Source of the DNA: Baekduia alba | GTDB lineage: Bacteria; Actinomycetota; Thermoleophilia; Solirubrobacterales; Solirubrobacteraceae | Reading direction: 5' to 3' | Length of the DNA stretch: 64,000 nt | NCBI RefSeq assembly: GCF_028416635.1 | Contig: NZ_CP114013.1 | Span: 1,178,001 to 1,242,000, forward strand | Part shown: in pieces, positions 1-7,836 of the stretch | Position numbering within the stretch: the stretch's first letter is position 1 | How the letters are laid out: each line of letters starts with the position of its first letter | Translations under genes and position numbers: made by a program | The notes under the pieces: generated by a model | Databases searched by the model: none | What the model was told of the DNA's origin: nothing | The model's input: the letters and a program-made list of their open reading frames with translations, nothing else

Positions 1-166
1 GGTCGCGATCGTCTCGGAGGAGACGTCGGCCGCGACCGAGCAGGTCGCTGCTTCCGCCGAGCAGACCGCCGCCGCGACGCAGGAGATCGTGTCCGCGGCG
101 GACACGCTGGCGGGCACCGCCGAGGAGCTCTCGCGGCTGGTCGGGCGCTTCACGCTGACGGCGTGA
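1..166 (+). CDS. methyl-accepting chemotaxis protein, C-terminal end (partial)
   Basis: Only the last 54 codons are in the window, read from base 2. The peptide is alpha-helical and full of Ala, Glu and Gln in a heptad pattern (SEETSAATEQVAASAEQTAA and onward), as in the signalling coiled coil of chemotaxis receptors near its C-terminal methylation helix. Such receptors sit in the inner membrane and control CheA. The last 17 bases overlap the convergent membrane-protein gene. Sensor domain and start lie outside the window, so the stimulus cannot be judged. Confidence 0.72.
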   Translation, partial: VAIVSEETSAATEQVAASAEQTAAATQEIVSAADTLAGTAEELSRLVGRFTLTA

Positions 167-1136
167 CCTGCGACGCGCCATCCGCCTCGCCGGCGGGTCG
201 CGCGACGTCCAGGTTGGGTTGACCGCGCCGCAGGCGCACCCGCGCCCAGACGTGGTCGCCGCCCGCCCAGGTCGCGAAGCACAGGCCGCCGACCGTGCCC
301 GTGACGGTCATCAGCACGCCGGCGGCCGCGGCGGCCGCGGGCCCCTCGCTGCCGAGGATCAGCACCGCCGCCGCGGCGCCCACGCCCGGGCCGAGCGGCA
401 GCTGGCCGAGCGTGACCACGGCGATGAGCACCGCGATCGCGTCGAAGAACGACGCGTCGACGCCCACCGCGTGCAGCAGCATCCAGTTGCGGAAGATCTG
501 CGCGAAGACGGCAGCCAGGACGAGGGCGACCACGCGACCGCCGCCGCTGAGGCTGCGCAGCACGGCGAGCCCGCGCCAGACCTTGCGGCCCTCGCGCGCG
601 GCCAGGTGGCGCAGGCCGGCGCTCACGGTGCCGATCACGGCCACGACGATGACCGGCAGCCACCACGGCAGGCCCAGCGGGCCGATCAGGGTGAACGACG
701 TCAGCGCCGCCAGGCTCGCCTCGACCGCGAGGATCGGGAACTCGGCCGCGATCAGCGTCGGGACCTGCGGGCTGACCGTCGGCGACGAGCGGCGCAGCGC
801 AGCGATCCGCGCGGCGACGCCGAGCTGGCCGTTGAGCACGCTCCCGACCACCTGCATGCTCGACGCGCGGTAGAGGATCCGGCGCGCGACGGTCCCGCCC
901 GCGGCCTCGATCGACAGGTGCCACGCCTCGGTGCGCGAGAGCAGCGCGACGACCTGGAGCAGCGCCGCGACGAGGAGGATCGTCAGCGGCGCGCTGGAGA
1001 GGGCGGTGGTGAACTCGTCGCGCCGCCCCGCGAGGGCGGCGACGAGCGCGCCCGCAGTGAGCACGGAGCCGAGGATCGTGATCACCGCCCGGTGACGACG
1101 ACCGAACGCGCGCAGTGAGGATCGCTCCGCGCTCAC
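150..1136 (-). CDS. integral membrane protein, lysylphosphatidylglycerol synthase TM-region (UPF0104) type
   Basis: A 328-residue protein with about eight hydrophobic segments, beginning near residues 16-35 and ending in an Ala/Gly-rich helix pair (LGQLPLGPGVGAAAAVLILG). This pattern resembles the flippase-like membrane region of the MprF/UPF0104 family, without the soluble aminoacyl-transferase domain. Members move or modify lipids, but the substrate here is unknown. The GTG start is fixed by a GTGA overlap with the stop of the upstream STAS gene, so the two are probably translated together. The hydrophilic C-terminal tail is short. The family call rests on topology and the GxGPGVG-like motif and is moderately sure. 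Confidence 0.78.
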   Translation of the reverse strand: MSAERSSLRAFGRRHRAVITILGSVLTAGALVAALAGRRDEFTTALSSAPLTILLVAALLQVVALLSRTEAWHLSIEAAGGTVARRILYRASSMQVVGSVLNGQLGVAARIAALRRSSPTVSPQVPTLIAAEFPILAVEASLAALTSFTLIGPLGLPWWLPVIVVAVIGTVSAGLRHLAAREGRKVWRGLAVLRSLSGGGRVVALVLAAVFAQIFRNWMLLHAVGVDASFFDAIAVLIAVVTLGQLPLGPGVGAAAAVLILGSEGPAAAAAAGVLMTVTGTVGGLCFATWAGGDHVWARVRLRRGQPNLDVARPAGEADGASQVTPSA

Positions 1137-1528
1137 CGGCCCGAGTAGCACGTCGGCGGCGCGAGGTCCTGCGGATCGTCGACGAGGACGAGCTGCTGGT
1201 CGACGCCGGTGAGCGCGAGCAGGCGGTCGATCGCCGGCGTGCCGCGCACGACGGCCAGGTTGTGGTTGCTGGTGCGCGCGTTCTCGTGCTGCTTGATCAG
1301 CTCGCGCAGGCCCGGCAGGTCCATGAACGTCAGGCCGCGCAGATCGAGGACCACGTGCCGCACGCCGGTCGCGCCCGGGTCGAGGGCGCCGATGACCTCG
1401 GCGACCTTCGAGATCGTGACCAGCTCGAGCTCGCCGCGCAGGGCGACGAGCGCGGTCCGGCCGCTGTGGAGGATCTCGACGGCCAGCGGATCGGCGGGGT
1501 GCGGCGGGAGACGGTCTCGATCGGCCAT
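1133..1528 (-). CDS. STAS-domain protein (anti-sigma factor antagonist-like)
   Basis: A 131-residue protein that is essentially one STAS domain: strand-rich start (TALVALRGELELVTISKVAE), then VVLDLRGLTFMDLPGLREL, then a C-terminal helix. STAS proteins of the SpoIIAA/RsbV type bind anti-sigma kinases and are switched by phosphorylation of a Ser in a DSSG-like motif. Here that motif reads DLPGL, so the acceptor Ser is replaced by Pro and classical phospho-switching looks impossible. The gene overlaps the downstream membrane-protein gene by four bases (GTGA). It could be a constitutive antagonist or a STAS partner of that membrane protein. No kinase gene is adjacent; an RsbW-like ATPase lies far away at 35529. 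Confidence 0.85.
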   Translation of the reverse strand: MADRDRLPPHPADPLAVEILHSGRTALVALRGELELVTISKVAEVIGALDPGATGVRHVVLDLRGLTFMDLPGLRELIKQHENARTSNHNLAVVRGTPAIDRLLALTGVDQQLVLVDDPQDLAPPTCYSGR

Positions 1529-1537
1529 GGCAGGGGT

Positions 1538-2383
1538 TCAGACCGGCTGCGCCGCGCCGTTGGGCGCCGGCGCGGGCGCCGGCGGGGCGGACGGCGTTCC
1601 GGCCTGCTCGCCGACGGCAGCGGTCTCGCGGGCCAGGAACGCGCCGAGCTCCTGGATGGTGCTCATGAGCGGCGCCGGGAACACGACCGTGGAGTTCTTG
1701 TCGACCGAGATCTCGACGAGCGTCTGCAGGTTGCGCAGCTGGAGTGCCAGCGGGTGGGCCATCATCACGTCGGACGCGTTGGCCAGCTCGCCCGCGGCGA
1801 GCGCCTCGCCCTCGGCCGCGATGATCTTCGCGCGCTTCTCGCGCTCGGCCTCGGCCTGCCGCGCCATCGCGCGCTTCATGCTGTCGGGCAACTGGATGTC
1901 CTTGAGCTCGACGACCGTGACCTCGATGCCCCACTCCTCGGTCTGGACGTCGAGGATCTCGCGGATGTTCTGGTTGATGGCGTCGGTCTGCGACAGGGTC
2001 TCGTCGAGCGTGTGGCGGCCGACGACGGCGCGCAGCGTGGTCTGGGCGATCTGGTTGATCGCCGAGCCGACGTTCTCGATCGCGACGACCGAGCGGATCG
2101 CGTCGGCGACGCGGTAGTAGGCGACCGCCGAGACGTCGACGCTGACGTTGTCGCGGGTGATGATCCCCTGGGACTCGATCGGCATCGTGACGATCCGCAG
2201 CGAGACGGTGTGGACGCGGTCGACGCCGGGCGAGATGCGGATGAGCCCCGGCCCGCGGGCCTCGCTCCCGACGCGTCCGAGCCGGAAGACCACGGCGCGC
2301 TCGTACTGCTTGAGGATCCGGACCGACGACGCCAGCCAGATCAGGCCCACCACCACCAACGCGGCGATCACGTACATGATCAT
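1538..2383 (-). CDS. SPFH/band 7 (slipin-type) membrane protein
   Basis: A 281-residue protein with one N-terminal membrane helix (about residues 4-22), then the band 7 fold starting [17 protein letters not shown] and continuing through the slipin signature ([44 protein letters not shown]). A charged helix ([21 protein letters not shown]) mediates oligomerisation in the family. The last 30 residues are Pro/Ala-rich and probably disordered. Slipins form large ring assemblies at membrane microdomains. The usual NfeD-type partner is not next to it; the STAS gene follows 9 bases downstream on the same strand. The upstream 101-base gap to the debranching enzyme holds nothing recognised. Confidence 0.9.
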   Translation of the reverse strand: MIMYVIAALVVVGLIWLASSVRILKQYERAVVFRLGRVGSEARGPGLIRISPGVDRVHTVSLRIVTMPIESQGIITRDNVSVDVSAVAYYRVADAIRSVVAIENVGSAINQIAQTTLRAVVGRHTLDETLSQTDAINQNIREILDVQTEEWGIEVTVVELKDIQLPDSMKRAMARQAEAEREKRAKIIAAEGEALAAGELANASDVMMAHPLALQLRNLQTLVEISVDKNSTVVFPAPLMSTIQELGAFLARETAAVGEQAGTPSAPPAPAPAPNGAAQPV

Positions 2384-2484
2384 GGTTGCCTTCCCGCCGG
2401 CGCTGCCGGCGACCGGCCAGGGGCGAGGGTCGGTGTTCCCGTGTCGACCGGAGGGCGCGGACGCCGGAAGCCAACGCCGTCATG

Positions 2485-4485
2485 CTAGCGCTCGGGGTCG
2501 CGGTGCAGCGTCGCCTCGCGGCCGCCGGCAGGCAGCGTCGCGGAGGCCCGCGGCTGCCCGGGCTCGAGCCCCAGCAGCGTCGTCAGCAGCAGCAGCGGCG
2601 CGCCGGCCGCCCACGCCTGCGGTCGCGACGCCGTCGGGAACGCGACCGGGACGCCGGTCACCTGCGCCGGGTAGCCGGCGAAGACCTCGGGCAGGCGGTG
2701 CTCGAAGTGCGGCGCGGCGGCGAGGATCGCGCCGCCGACGGCGGCCGCCGCCTCGTCGTGGCCGTAGCGCGCGAGGCCCGCGACGATCATCGAGTTCTCG
2801 TGCGGCCACACGGTGCCCGTGTGGTACCCCAGCGGGTTGTAGCCGCCCTCGCGGCTGCCCAGCGTGCGCACGCCCCAGCCGGAGAAGAGCTCCTCGCCGA
2901 GCAGCCGCCCGGCGATCGCCGCGGACTCCTCAGCGTTGGGGAGCCCCGACCACAGCAGGTGGCCGATGTTGGAGGACAACCCGTCGACCTGGCGCTTGTC
3001 GCCGTCGAGCGCCAGCGCGTGGCATCCGCGCTCGGGCATCCAGAAGTCGCGGCGCACGCGGGCGCGCAGGACGTCGGCCTGCTCGTCCAGGCGGCGGGCC
3101 AGCGGCGCGTCGCCCCACACCTCGCGCGCCAACCGCGCGCAGCGCCGCCGCGCGTCGTAGACGTAGCCCTGGATCTCGCAGGTCGCGATCGGCCCGCGCG
3201 CCAGCGTGCCGTCGGCGAACTGCATCGAGTCCCAGCTGTCCTTCCAGCACTGGTTCAGCAGGCCGGTCTCCACGTTGCGGCGCTGGTACTCGACGTAGCC
3301 GTCGCCGTCGATGTCGCCGCTGTCCTCGATCCAGAACAGCGCGGCGCGCGCGTGCGGCTCGAGCGCGCGGACCAGGTCGTCGTCCCCGGTCCAGCGGTGG
3401 TACTCGTCCAACAACACCAGGAACAGCGGGGTCGCGTCGGCGCTGCCGAAGTAGGGCGAATGCGGCCGGCGCCCGCTGGCGGTCAGCTCGCCGAAGCGCA
3501 GCTCGTGCAGGATCTTGCCGGGCTCCTGCTCGTGGAAGTCGTCGCGCGTCGTCGCCTGGCGCGCGGCGAGCACCCGCAGCGTCGTCGCCGCCAGCCCGGG
3601 GAGGTAGGGCAATGCCTGCAGGCTGGTGATGAGGCTGTCGCGGCCGAACAGCGCCATGAACCACGGCAGACCGGCTGCCGGGAGCGTCGCGGGGTCGCCG
3701 AGGTCGGGGTGCAGGCGCAGCGCGGCGAGGTCGGTCAGGCTGGCGCGGTAGGTCCGCCCGAGGGTGTGGTCCTCGGTCTCCAGGACCGGCGCCTGCGCGA
3801 GCCACTCCTCCAACTCCATGGCCTTGGTCGCGCGCTGCGCCTCGAGGCTCCCGCGCGGGGCCGCGCGGGTCGCGAAGGCGACGCCGGGCTGGCGCGAGCA
3901 GGGCGTGATCGTGAACGTCGCGGTCCAGCTCTCGCCAGGAGCGAGCAGCAAGCTGTACGCCAACCCGCCGCCGGTGAAGCGCGCCGGCGGATCGGTCCCG
4001 ACGGCGACGGAGCGCTCGAAGCCGTCGCGCTCGTAGCTGAGCGTCAGCGTGCCGGTGGCGTCGTCGTGGTGCCAGGTGATGTCGCGGTCGGCGTCGGCGC
4101 CGTCCTTGACCTCGAACAGGTCGGCGAAGTCGGTGTCGACCGCGAGCCGCACGCCGACCTCGCTCGGAGCGTGGCGGTGGCTGACGATCGTCAGCTCCTC
4201 GATCCAGGCCTCGTCGAGCAGCCGCCGGCGCATCACCGAGTAGGGCGCCTGCTCCTCCGGCGCGACGTCGGGCGTGAGGAAGAACTGGGCCAGGAAGTGC
4301 GTGTCCTGGTCGAGCCCGAGCAGGGTCAGCGGCGTGCTGTCCACCGCCAGCTCCCAGCGCGAGACGAAGCGCGTGTCGTTCGCGAAGAAGCCGTGCTCGC
4401 GCCCGTTGCCGGGCCGGACGTCGCCGGTGCGGTCGCCGACGACGAACGTGCTGCCCTCCAGGACGCTGACCGTGCGCTCAGCCAC
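2485..4485 (-). CDS. glycogen debranching enzyme-like amylo-alpha-1,6-glucosidase
   Basis: A 666-residue protein. The N-terminal part (about 5-200) is the beta-sandwich of the bacterial glycogen-debranching N-terminal domain (STFVVGDRTGDVRPG, HGFFANDTRFVSRWEL). From about 270 to 640 runs an alpha/alpha toroid glycosidase domain (GLPWFMALFGRDSLITSLQA, WKDSWDSMQFADG, GYNPLGYHTGTVWPHENSMI). The family hydrolyses alpha-1,6 branch points or related alpha-glucosides; the exact substrate is not visible. It is probably cytoplasmic, with no signal peptide. The GTG start lies 8 bases inside the upstream glycosyltransferase gene, so the two are coupled and likely act on the same glucan or trehalose-related polymer. 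Length is normal for this subfamily. Confidence 0.88.
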   Translation of the reverse strand: MAERTVSVLEGSTFVVGDRTGDVRPGNGREHGFFANDTRFVSRWELAVDSTPLTLLGLDQDTHFLAQFFLTPDVAPEEQAPYSVMRRRLLDEAWIEELTIVSHRHAPSEVGVRLAVDTDFADLFEVKDGADADRDITWHHDDATGTLTLSYERDGFERSVAVGTDPPARFTGGGLAYSLLLAPGESWTATFTITPCSRQPGVAFATRAAPRGSLEAQRATKAMELEEWLAQAPVLETEDHTLGRTYRASLTDLAALRLHPDLGDPATLPAAGLPWFMALFGRDSLITSLQALPYLPGLAATTLRVLAARQATTRDDFHEQEPGKILHELRFGELTASGRRPHSPYFGSADATPLFLVLLDEYHRWTGDDDLVRALEPHARAALFWIEDSGDIDGDGYVEYQRRNVETGLLNQCWKDSWDSMQFADGTLARGPIATCEIQGYVYDARRRCARLAREVWGDAPLARRLDEQADVLRARVRRDFWMPERGCHALALDGDKRQVDGLSSNIGHLLWSGLPNAEESAAIAGRLLGEELFSGWGVRTLGSREGGYNPLGYHTGTVWPHENSMIVAGLARYGHDEAAAAVGGAILAAAPHFEHRLPEVFAGYPAQVTGVPVAFPTASRPQAWAAGAPLLLLTTLLGLEPGQPRASATLPAGGREATLHRDPER

Positions 4486-5638
4486 GGGCGGCGGCCGGCA
4501 CGACCGGGTGGGCGGCGACCGACGTGTACAACTCGGCGTAGGCCGACGCGATCACCGCGGCGTCGCAGTGGTCGACGACCCAGTCGCGGCACGCGCGGGC
4601 TGACAGCGCCGGCAGCCGGGCGACCGCCGCGGCCATCTCGCCCTCGTCGGCGACCAGGAAGCCGGTGACGCCGTCGACGACGACCTCCGGCGCGGCGCCC
4701 TCGCCGAAGGCGACGACCGGCGTCCCGCAGGCCAGCGCCTCGATCATGACCATGCCGAACGGCTCGGCCCAGCGGATCGGCATCAGCAGGCCGCGCGCGC
4801 CGGCGAACAGCGCGCGCTTGGTCGCGCCGCCGACCTCGCCGACGAAGCGCACGCGGTCGCCGTCGACATGCGGGGCGACCTCGGCGGCGAAGAACGCCTC
4901 CTGCCCGGGCTGGATGACGCCGGCCAGCACGAGCGGCACGCCGGCCTCGCGGGCGGCGGCGATCGCGCGGTGCGGTCCCTTCTCGGCGTTCATCCGGCCG
5001 ACCCAGAGCAGGTACTCGTCCTTGGTCTCGCGCAGCGGCCAGGCGGCGACGTCGACCGGGTTGCGGATGATCGCGTCGGCCACCACGCCGTTGGGCGCGG
5101 AGCGCAGCTGCGCGGCGCTGATGGCGACCAGCGCGGCCTTGCGGCCGTGGCCGGCGTAGAACGGGCCGGTGCCCGGGTCGAAGGGCCCGTGCAGCGTGTG
5201 GACGAACGGCGTGTCGAGCCGGTCGGCCAGCGCGAGCGCGGTGAAGCCGGAGTGGTCGTGGACCACGTCGAACGCGCGCGCTCCGTCGTGCGGCTCGATG
5301 GCGGCGAACGCGCGGGCGACATGGTCGGACTCGTACAGCGCGCGCTCGATCTCGTGCGGGTGGGCGACGTCGAGCAGCGGCGTGACGCGCGCGGCCGACA
5401 CCGAGCCGGGGGCGCAGAAGAGCGTGACGTCGTGGCCGAGCGCGACGAGCGCCTCGGTGAGCGCGCTGACGACGGACTCGACGCCGCCATAGCCGGGTGG
5501 CGGCACCGCGATCCACGGCGGCGCGAGCATGGCGATCCGCAGCGGCGCCGGAACGGTGGAGGGCAGCGACGACGTCGCGGGGATGCCGTCTCGGCGCGGT
5601 GTGCGCGACGAGCGGCCGGGGCTGGTGACGGGGGTCAT
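4478..5638 (-). CDS. glycosyltransferase family 4 (GT-B fold)
   Basis: A 386-residue GT-B enzyme. The N-terminal Rossmann half opens with RIAMLAPPWIAVPPPGYGG, the Gly-rich loop of family 4, and contains DVVHDHSGFTAL. The C-terminal half has LLWVGRMNAEKGPHRAI and the donor-site motif PFGMVMIEALACGTPVVAF with the EX7E glutamates. Members transfer a sugar from a nucleotide donor, often onto glycans or lipids. The ATG start is preceded by an AGGAAGGG ribosome site, so the roughly 30-residue polar N-terminal extension is probably real. It overlaps the debranching-enzyme gene by 8 bases, which suggests joint work in storage polysaccharide metabolism. The sugar donor cannot be read from sequence. 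Confidence 0.9.
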   Translation of the reverse strand: MTPVTSPGRSSRTPRRDGIPATSSLPSTVPAPLRIAMLAPPWIAVPPPGYGGVESVVSALTEALVALGHDVTLFCAPGSVSAARVTPLLDVAHPHEIERALYESDHVARAFAAIEPHDGARAFDVVHDHSGFTALALADRLDTPFVHTLHGPFDPGTGPFYAGHGRKAALVAISAAQLRSAPNGVVADAIIRNPVDVAAWPLRETKDEYLLWVGRMNAEKGPHRAIAAAREAGVPLVLAGVIQPGQEAFFAAEVAPHVDGDRVRFVGEVGGATKRALFAGARGLLMPIRWAEPFGMVMIEALACGTPVVAFGEGAAPEVVVDGVTGFLVADEGEMAAAVARLPALSARACRDWVVDHCDAAVIASAYAELYTSVAAHPVVPAAARG

Positions 5639-5713
5639 GCGACCCTTCCTCTTGGGTGCCCGGATGCCGGCCCGCGCGGGCGCCGAGGAGCGTGGGTGGT
5701 GCTGACGGTGCTG

Positions 5714-5911
5714 CTACTGATCCAGCGGTGTGGTGCGTCGCGCCTGGGCGCGCGACAGCTCGCTGCGGGCCTGGCTCGAGCGCTGCTCGAGGTCGGAGCG
5801 GCGCTTGGTCGGCGGGCCTTCGGGCGCGCCGTCGGGACCGTCCTCGGCGTCGAGGCGGCTGCGGCGGATCTTGGCCATGGCGCGCAGGATCACGAGATGC
5901 GCGTCGGTCAT
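5714..5911 (-). CDS. small basic protein of unknown function
   Basis: A 65-residue, Arg- and Ser-rich protein (MTDAHLVILRAMAKIRRSRL at the start, then an acidic patch and a basic tail with QARSELSRAQARR). I do not recognise a family. The ATG overlaps the stop of the upstream zinc-ribbon gene as ATGA, and the reading frame keeps GC at third positions, both of which support translation. A helical C-terminal half could bind nucleic acid or a protein partner, but this is only suggested by charge. The longer reading frame upstream in this frame is the shadow of the neighbouring gene. Confidence 0.55.
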   Translation of the reverse strand: MTDAHLVILRAMAKIRRSRLDAEDGPDGAPEGPPTKRRSDLEQRSSQARSELSRAQARRTTPLDQ

Positions 5912-6132
5912 GACGACGGCTCGGCCGGCCGGATCGCGGCAGAGCGCGCCAGGGCCTGCTCGACGGCGACGTCTTCGACGTCGAGGTCGGCGGTGCCGAA
6001 CAGCTTGAACCCCATCAGCGCGCTCGCCGGAAGGGCCTGCAGCGGTCCTGCGCAGAACGGGCAGGACGCGAGAGACGCGGCGCTTGCGCCTGGAAAGCGC
6101 AGCCGGCACGTTGCACACGAGCTTCGGGTCAT
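5908..6132 (-). CDS. small zinc-ribbon protein
   Basis: A 74-residue protein whose first 25 residues hold two CxxC knuckles (CATC and CPFC) about 17 residues apart, the usual spacing of a zinc ribbon. The rest is a short hydrophobic and acidic stretch (GFKLFGTADLDVEDVAVEQA). The ATG is chosen because GAAAGG lies seven bases upstream; a longer form in the same frame lacks a ribosome site. A TACACT box about 18 bases upstream of the start could be its -10 element. Its stop overlaps the start of the next gene (ATGA). Function unknown; a nucleic-acid or protein-binding role is typical of such ribbons. Confidence 0.6.
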   Translation of the reverse strand: MTRSSCATCRLRFPGASAASLASCPFCAGPLQALPASALMGFKLFGTADLDVEDVAVEQALARSAAIRPAEPSS

Positions 6133-6239
6133 GACGACCCTTTCGTTGGGAACTCTCAGTGTAGCCCGGCTGAACCATCGGTCCGGACGATGCCTCGCAT
6201 TGACAGCGTCGATCTGCAGCATGTGTGCACAGTTGGTCG

Positions 6240-6353
6240 TATGCCACGCAGATTGGGTCCGCAGGCAGCGAGGGGACCGTCGACCTCGGCGCCGTGCCGG
6301 CCGCGGTGACCGTGACGGTGGCGCGGGTGGTGATCGGGGCGCCGAAGCGCTGA
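6240..6353 (+). pseudogene. possible C-terminal remnant of an unidentified gene
   Basis: Within the 227-base gap between the zinc-ribbon and oxidase genes, one + frame ending at 6353 reads as protein-like sequence (GTVDLGAVPAAVTVTVARVV) with GC at nearly every third base and no start codon of its own. It looks like the tail of a lost gene, perhaps a secreted beta-rich protein. The evidence is codon pattern only. Confidence 0.25.
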
Positions 6354-6359
6354 CGAGCG

Positions 6360-6791
6360 CTAGTGACCCCGGAGCCGGGTGAGCTCGATGTCCAACACGG
6401 TGGAGTAGCGCGCGCCGAACTGCTCCGGCGTCAGGCCGATCGCCTCCATGCGGTCGCGGTACTTCTCGACGTAGCCGTCGAGCTGGGGCTCGGCCGTCTT
6501 GACGGTCGCCCGGCCGGACAGGACGACGACGTCGCCGCCGACGCCGTCGCCCTCGAAGTTGAGGGAGACGTGCGGGTTGGCCTGGAGGTGGGCGGCGCGC
6601 TTGGCGGTCGGCAGGCTCTGGATCCGGAGGCCGCTCGCGCCGTCCCAGAGGAACCAGACGGGCGTGGGCAGGGGCGCGCCGCTCGGCGCCACGCTGGTCA
6701 ACCAGACGATGACGTCGTCACGCAGATGGGCCGCCGCGCGCGCCCCGAAGTCGGTGGTCTCGTCGATCTCGATCGTCACGCCTCCGATCAT
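6360..6791 (-). CDS. pyridoxamine 5'-phosphate oxidase family (split-barrel FMN/F420-type) protein
   Basis: A 143-residue single split-barrel domain. Signature segments are VIVWLTSVAPSGAPLPTPVW near residues 25-44, LPTAKRAAHLQANPHVSLNF in the middle, and the conserved end GYVEKYRDRMEAIGLTPEQF. This matches the actinobacterial subgroup of general stress/F420-dependent oxidoreductase-like proteins of about 130-145 residues (the Rv3369 type). The ligand may be FMN or F420 and the substrate is unknown. The internal ATG at 6791 is preferred because the first eight codons of the longer frame have no ribosome site and family members begin near here. It is divergent from the decayed SDR gene, 17 bases away. 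Confidence 0.85.
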   Translation of the reverse strand: MIGGVTIEIDETTDFGARAAAHLRDDVIVWLTSVAPSGAPLPTPVWFLWDGASGLRIQSLPTAKRAAHLQANPHVSLNFEGDGVGGDVVVLSGRATVKTAEPQLDGYVEKYRDRMEAIGLTPEQFGARYSTVLDIELTRLRGH

Positions 6792-6808
6792 GCGCCACCC
6801 TGGAGGGC

Positions 6809-7321
6809 ATGGCAACCGCCTCTGAGCAACGCGTCGCGTTGGTGACCGGTGGCGCGCGCGGCCTCGGCGTCGAGGTCTGCCGGCAGCTCGCCTAGGCCGG
6901 CCACACCGACGCCCGCGCGATCCCTGCCGACCTCGCCCGCGTGCAGCGCGCGTTGGACACCAACCTGTTCGGCGCGTGGCGCACCGCGCAGGCGTTCTCA
7001 GCGCACCTGCGCGCGTCCGGCCACGGCCGGCTCGTCAACGTGTCGTCCGGCGCCGGCCAGATCAGCGACATGGGCGGCGGCCTCCCGGCCTATCACCTCT
7101 CCAAGCTCGCGCTCAACGGCCTGACGCGCATGCTCGCCGCCGAGCTGCGCGCCGACGGCGTCCTCGTCAACGCGGTCTGCCCGAGCTGGACCGACACCGA
7201 TATCGGCCAGGGCGGTCGCCCCGTCGCCGACGGCGCCCGCTCGGTCACCTGGGCCTGCCTCCTGGACGACGACGGCCCGACCGGCGGCTTCTTCCGAGAT
7301 GGCCGGCCGCTGCCGTGGTGA
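6809..7321 (+). pseudogene. short-chain dehydrogenase (SDR), disrupted
   Basis: The frame opens with a normal SDR start (RVALVTGGARGLGVEVCRQL, the TGxxxGxG cofactor loop), meets an in-frame TAG at 6893-6895, and resumes with LDTNLFGAWRTAQAFSAHL, then VNVSSGAGQISDMGGG, the YxxxK active site (YHLSKLALNGLTRML) and VNAVCPSWTDTD. The second Rossmann strand, the NNAG region and roughly 60 residues between them are missing. Both the stop and the deletion argue that it is dead, though the downstream part could still be read from ATG 6941. Most complete SDRs are about 240-250 residues; this has 170 codons. It is divergent from the oxidase gene. Confidence 0.85.
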
Positions 7322-7390
7322 CGGGCGGCTCTCAGCCGCTCCTCAGCAGCTCTTTCGGACCGCCTCATCTGCGCGCGGGATCGTGGCGCC

Positions 7391-7783
7391 ATGGTCACGA
7401 GAACGCGAAGTCGTTGTGAGATCGGCGCACCGCGGCGTGCGGAGCTGCCGGCGCGGCGGGTCGCGTGCCGGCCGTCGGGGCGGGTCGCGTGCCGGCCGTC
7501 GGGGCGGGTGTTCGTCGAGCGCCTGTACATCGCGGTCGCCGAGGAGGACGGCGACACGAGCATCGACGTGCTCGATCGCAGTGGCACGTTCGTCGCGCGG
7601 TTCGTCGTCGGCGACCGGTACGCCGCCGCGGACGCGCTGCTGCGCGACGCGACCGGGCACGCGCCGCGGCCGGCGACGGCGGAGGCGTTCGCCGCCGACC
7701 TGCTCGACGGGCTCCCGGACGACGGCGTCGCCATCTCCTCCAGCGAGGTCTGCGCCTGGCTGCTGCTGCGCGCCATCGGTTAA
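7391..7783 (+). CDS. hypothetical protein with duplicated N-terminal octapeptide
   Basis: A 130-residue protein with no family I recognise. Residues about 40-130 look like a compact alpha/beta domain (RLYIAVAEEDGDTSIDVLDR, then VARFVVGDRYAAADALLRDA). The N-terminal 40 residues are Arg-rich and contain RVACRPSG twice, from a 24-base tandem duplication. The true start may be GTG 7509, just after the repeats, which would leave only the folded part. The stop codon TAA at 7781-7783 lies inside the operator-like repeat upstream of the ArsR gene, so the two genes are closely spaced but probably have separate promoters. Confidence 0.5.
   Translation: MVTRTRSRCEIGAPRRAELPARRVACRPSGRVACRPSGRVFVERLYIAVAEEDGDTSIDVLDRSGTFVARFVVGDRYAAADALLRDATGHAPRPATAEAFAADLLDGLPDDGVAISSSEVCAWLLLRAIG
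7457..7509 (+). repeat. 24-base tandem duplication
   Basis: A 24-base unit beginning CGGGTCGCGTGCC is present exactly twice (7457-7480, 7481-7504), followed by five bases of a third copy. Its length keeps the reading frame. The identity of the copies suggests a recent slippage event. Confidence 0.9.
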
Positions 7784-7836
7784 GCGATCGCTTGACTTTC
7801 GTGCCGGAGGCGCGTAACAGTTAAGCGAGTGCTTCA
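7780..7836 (+). promoter_or_regulatory. promoter and twin operator of the ArsR/SRPBCC operon
   Basis: Two related 16-base boxes, TTAAGCGATCGCTTGA (7780-7795, nearly palindromic) and TTAAGCGAGTGCTTCA (7821-7836), lie about 41 bases apart. Between them TTGACT (7792-7797) and TAACAG (7815-7820) are 17 bases apart, a plausible -35/-10 pair. The second box covers the GTG start at 7829, so the mRNA would be leaderless or nearly so. Autorepression by the ArsR product is the obvious reading but is inferred. Confidence 0.6.
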
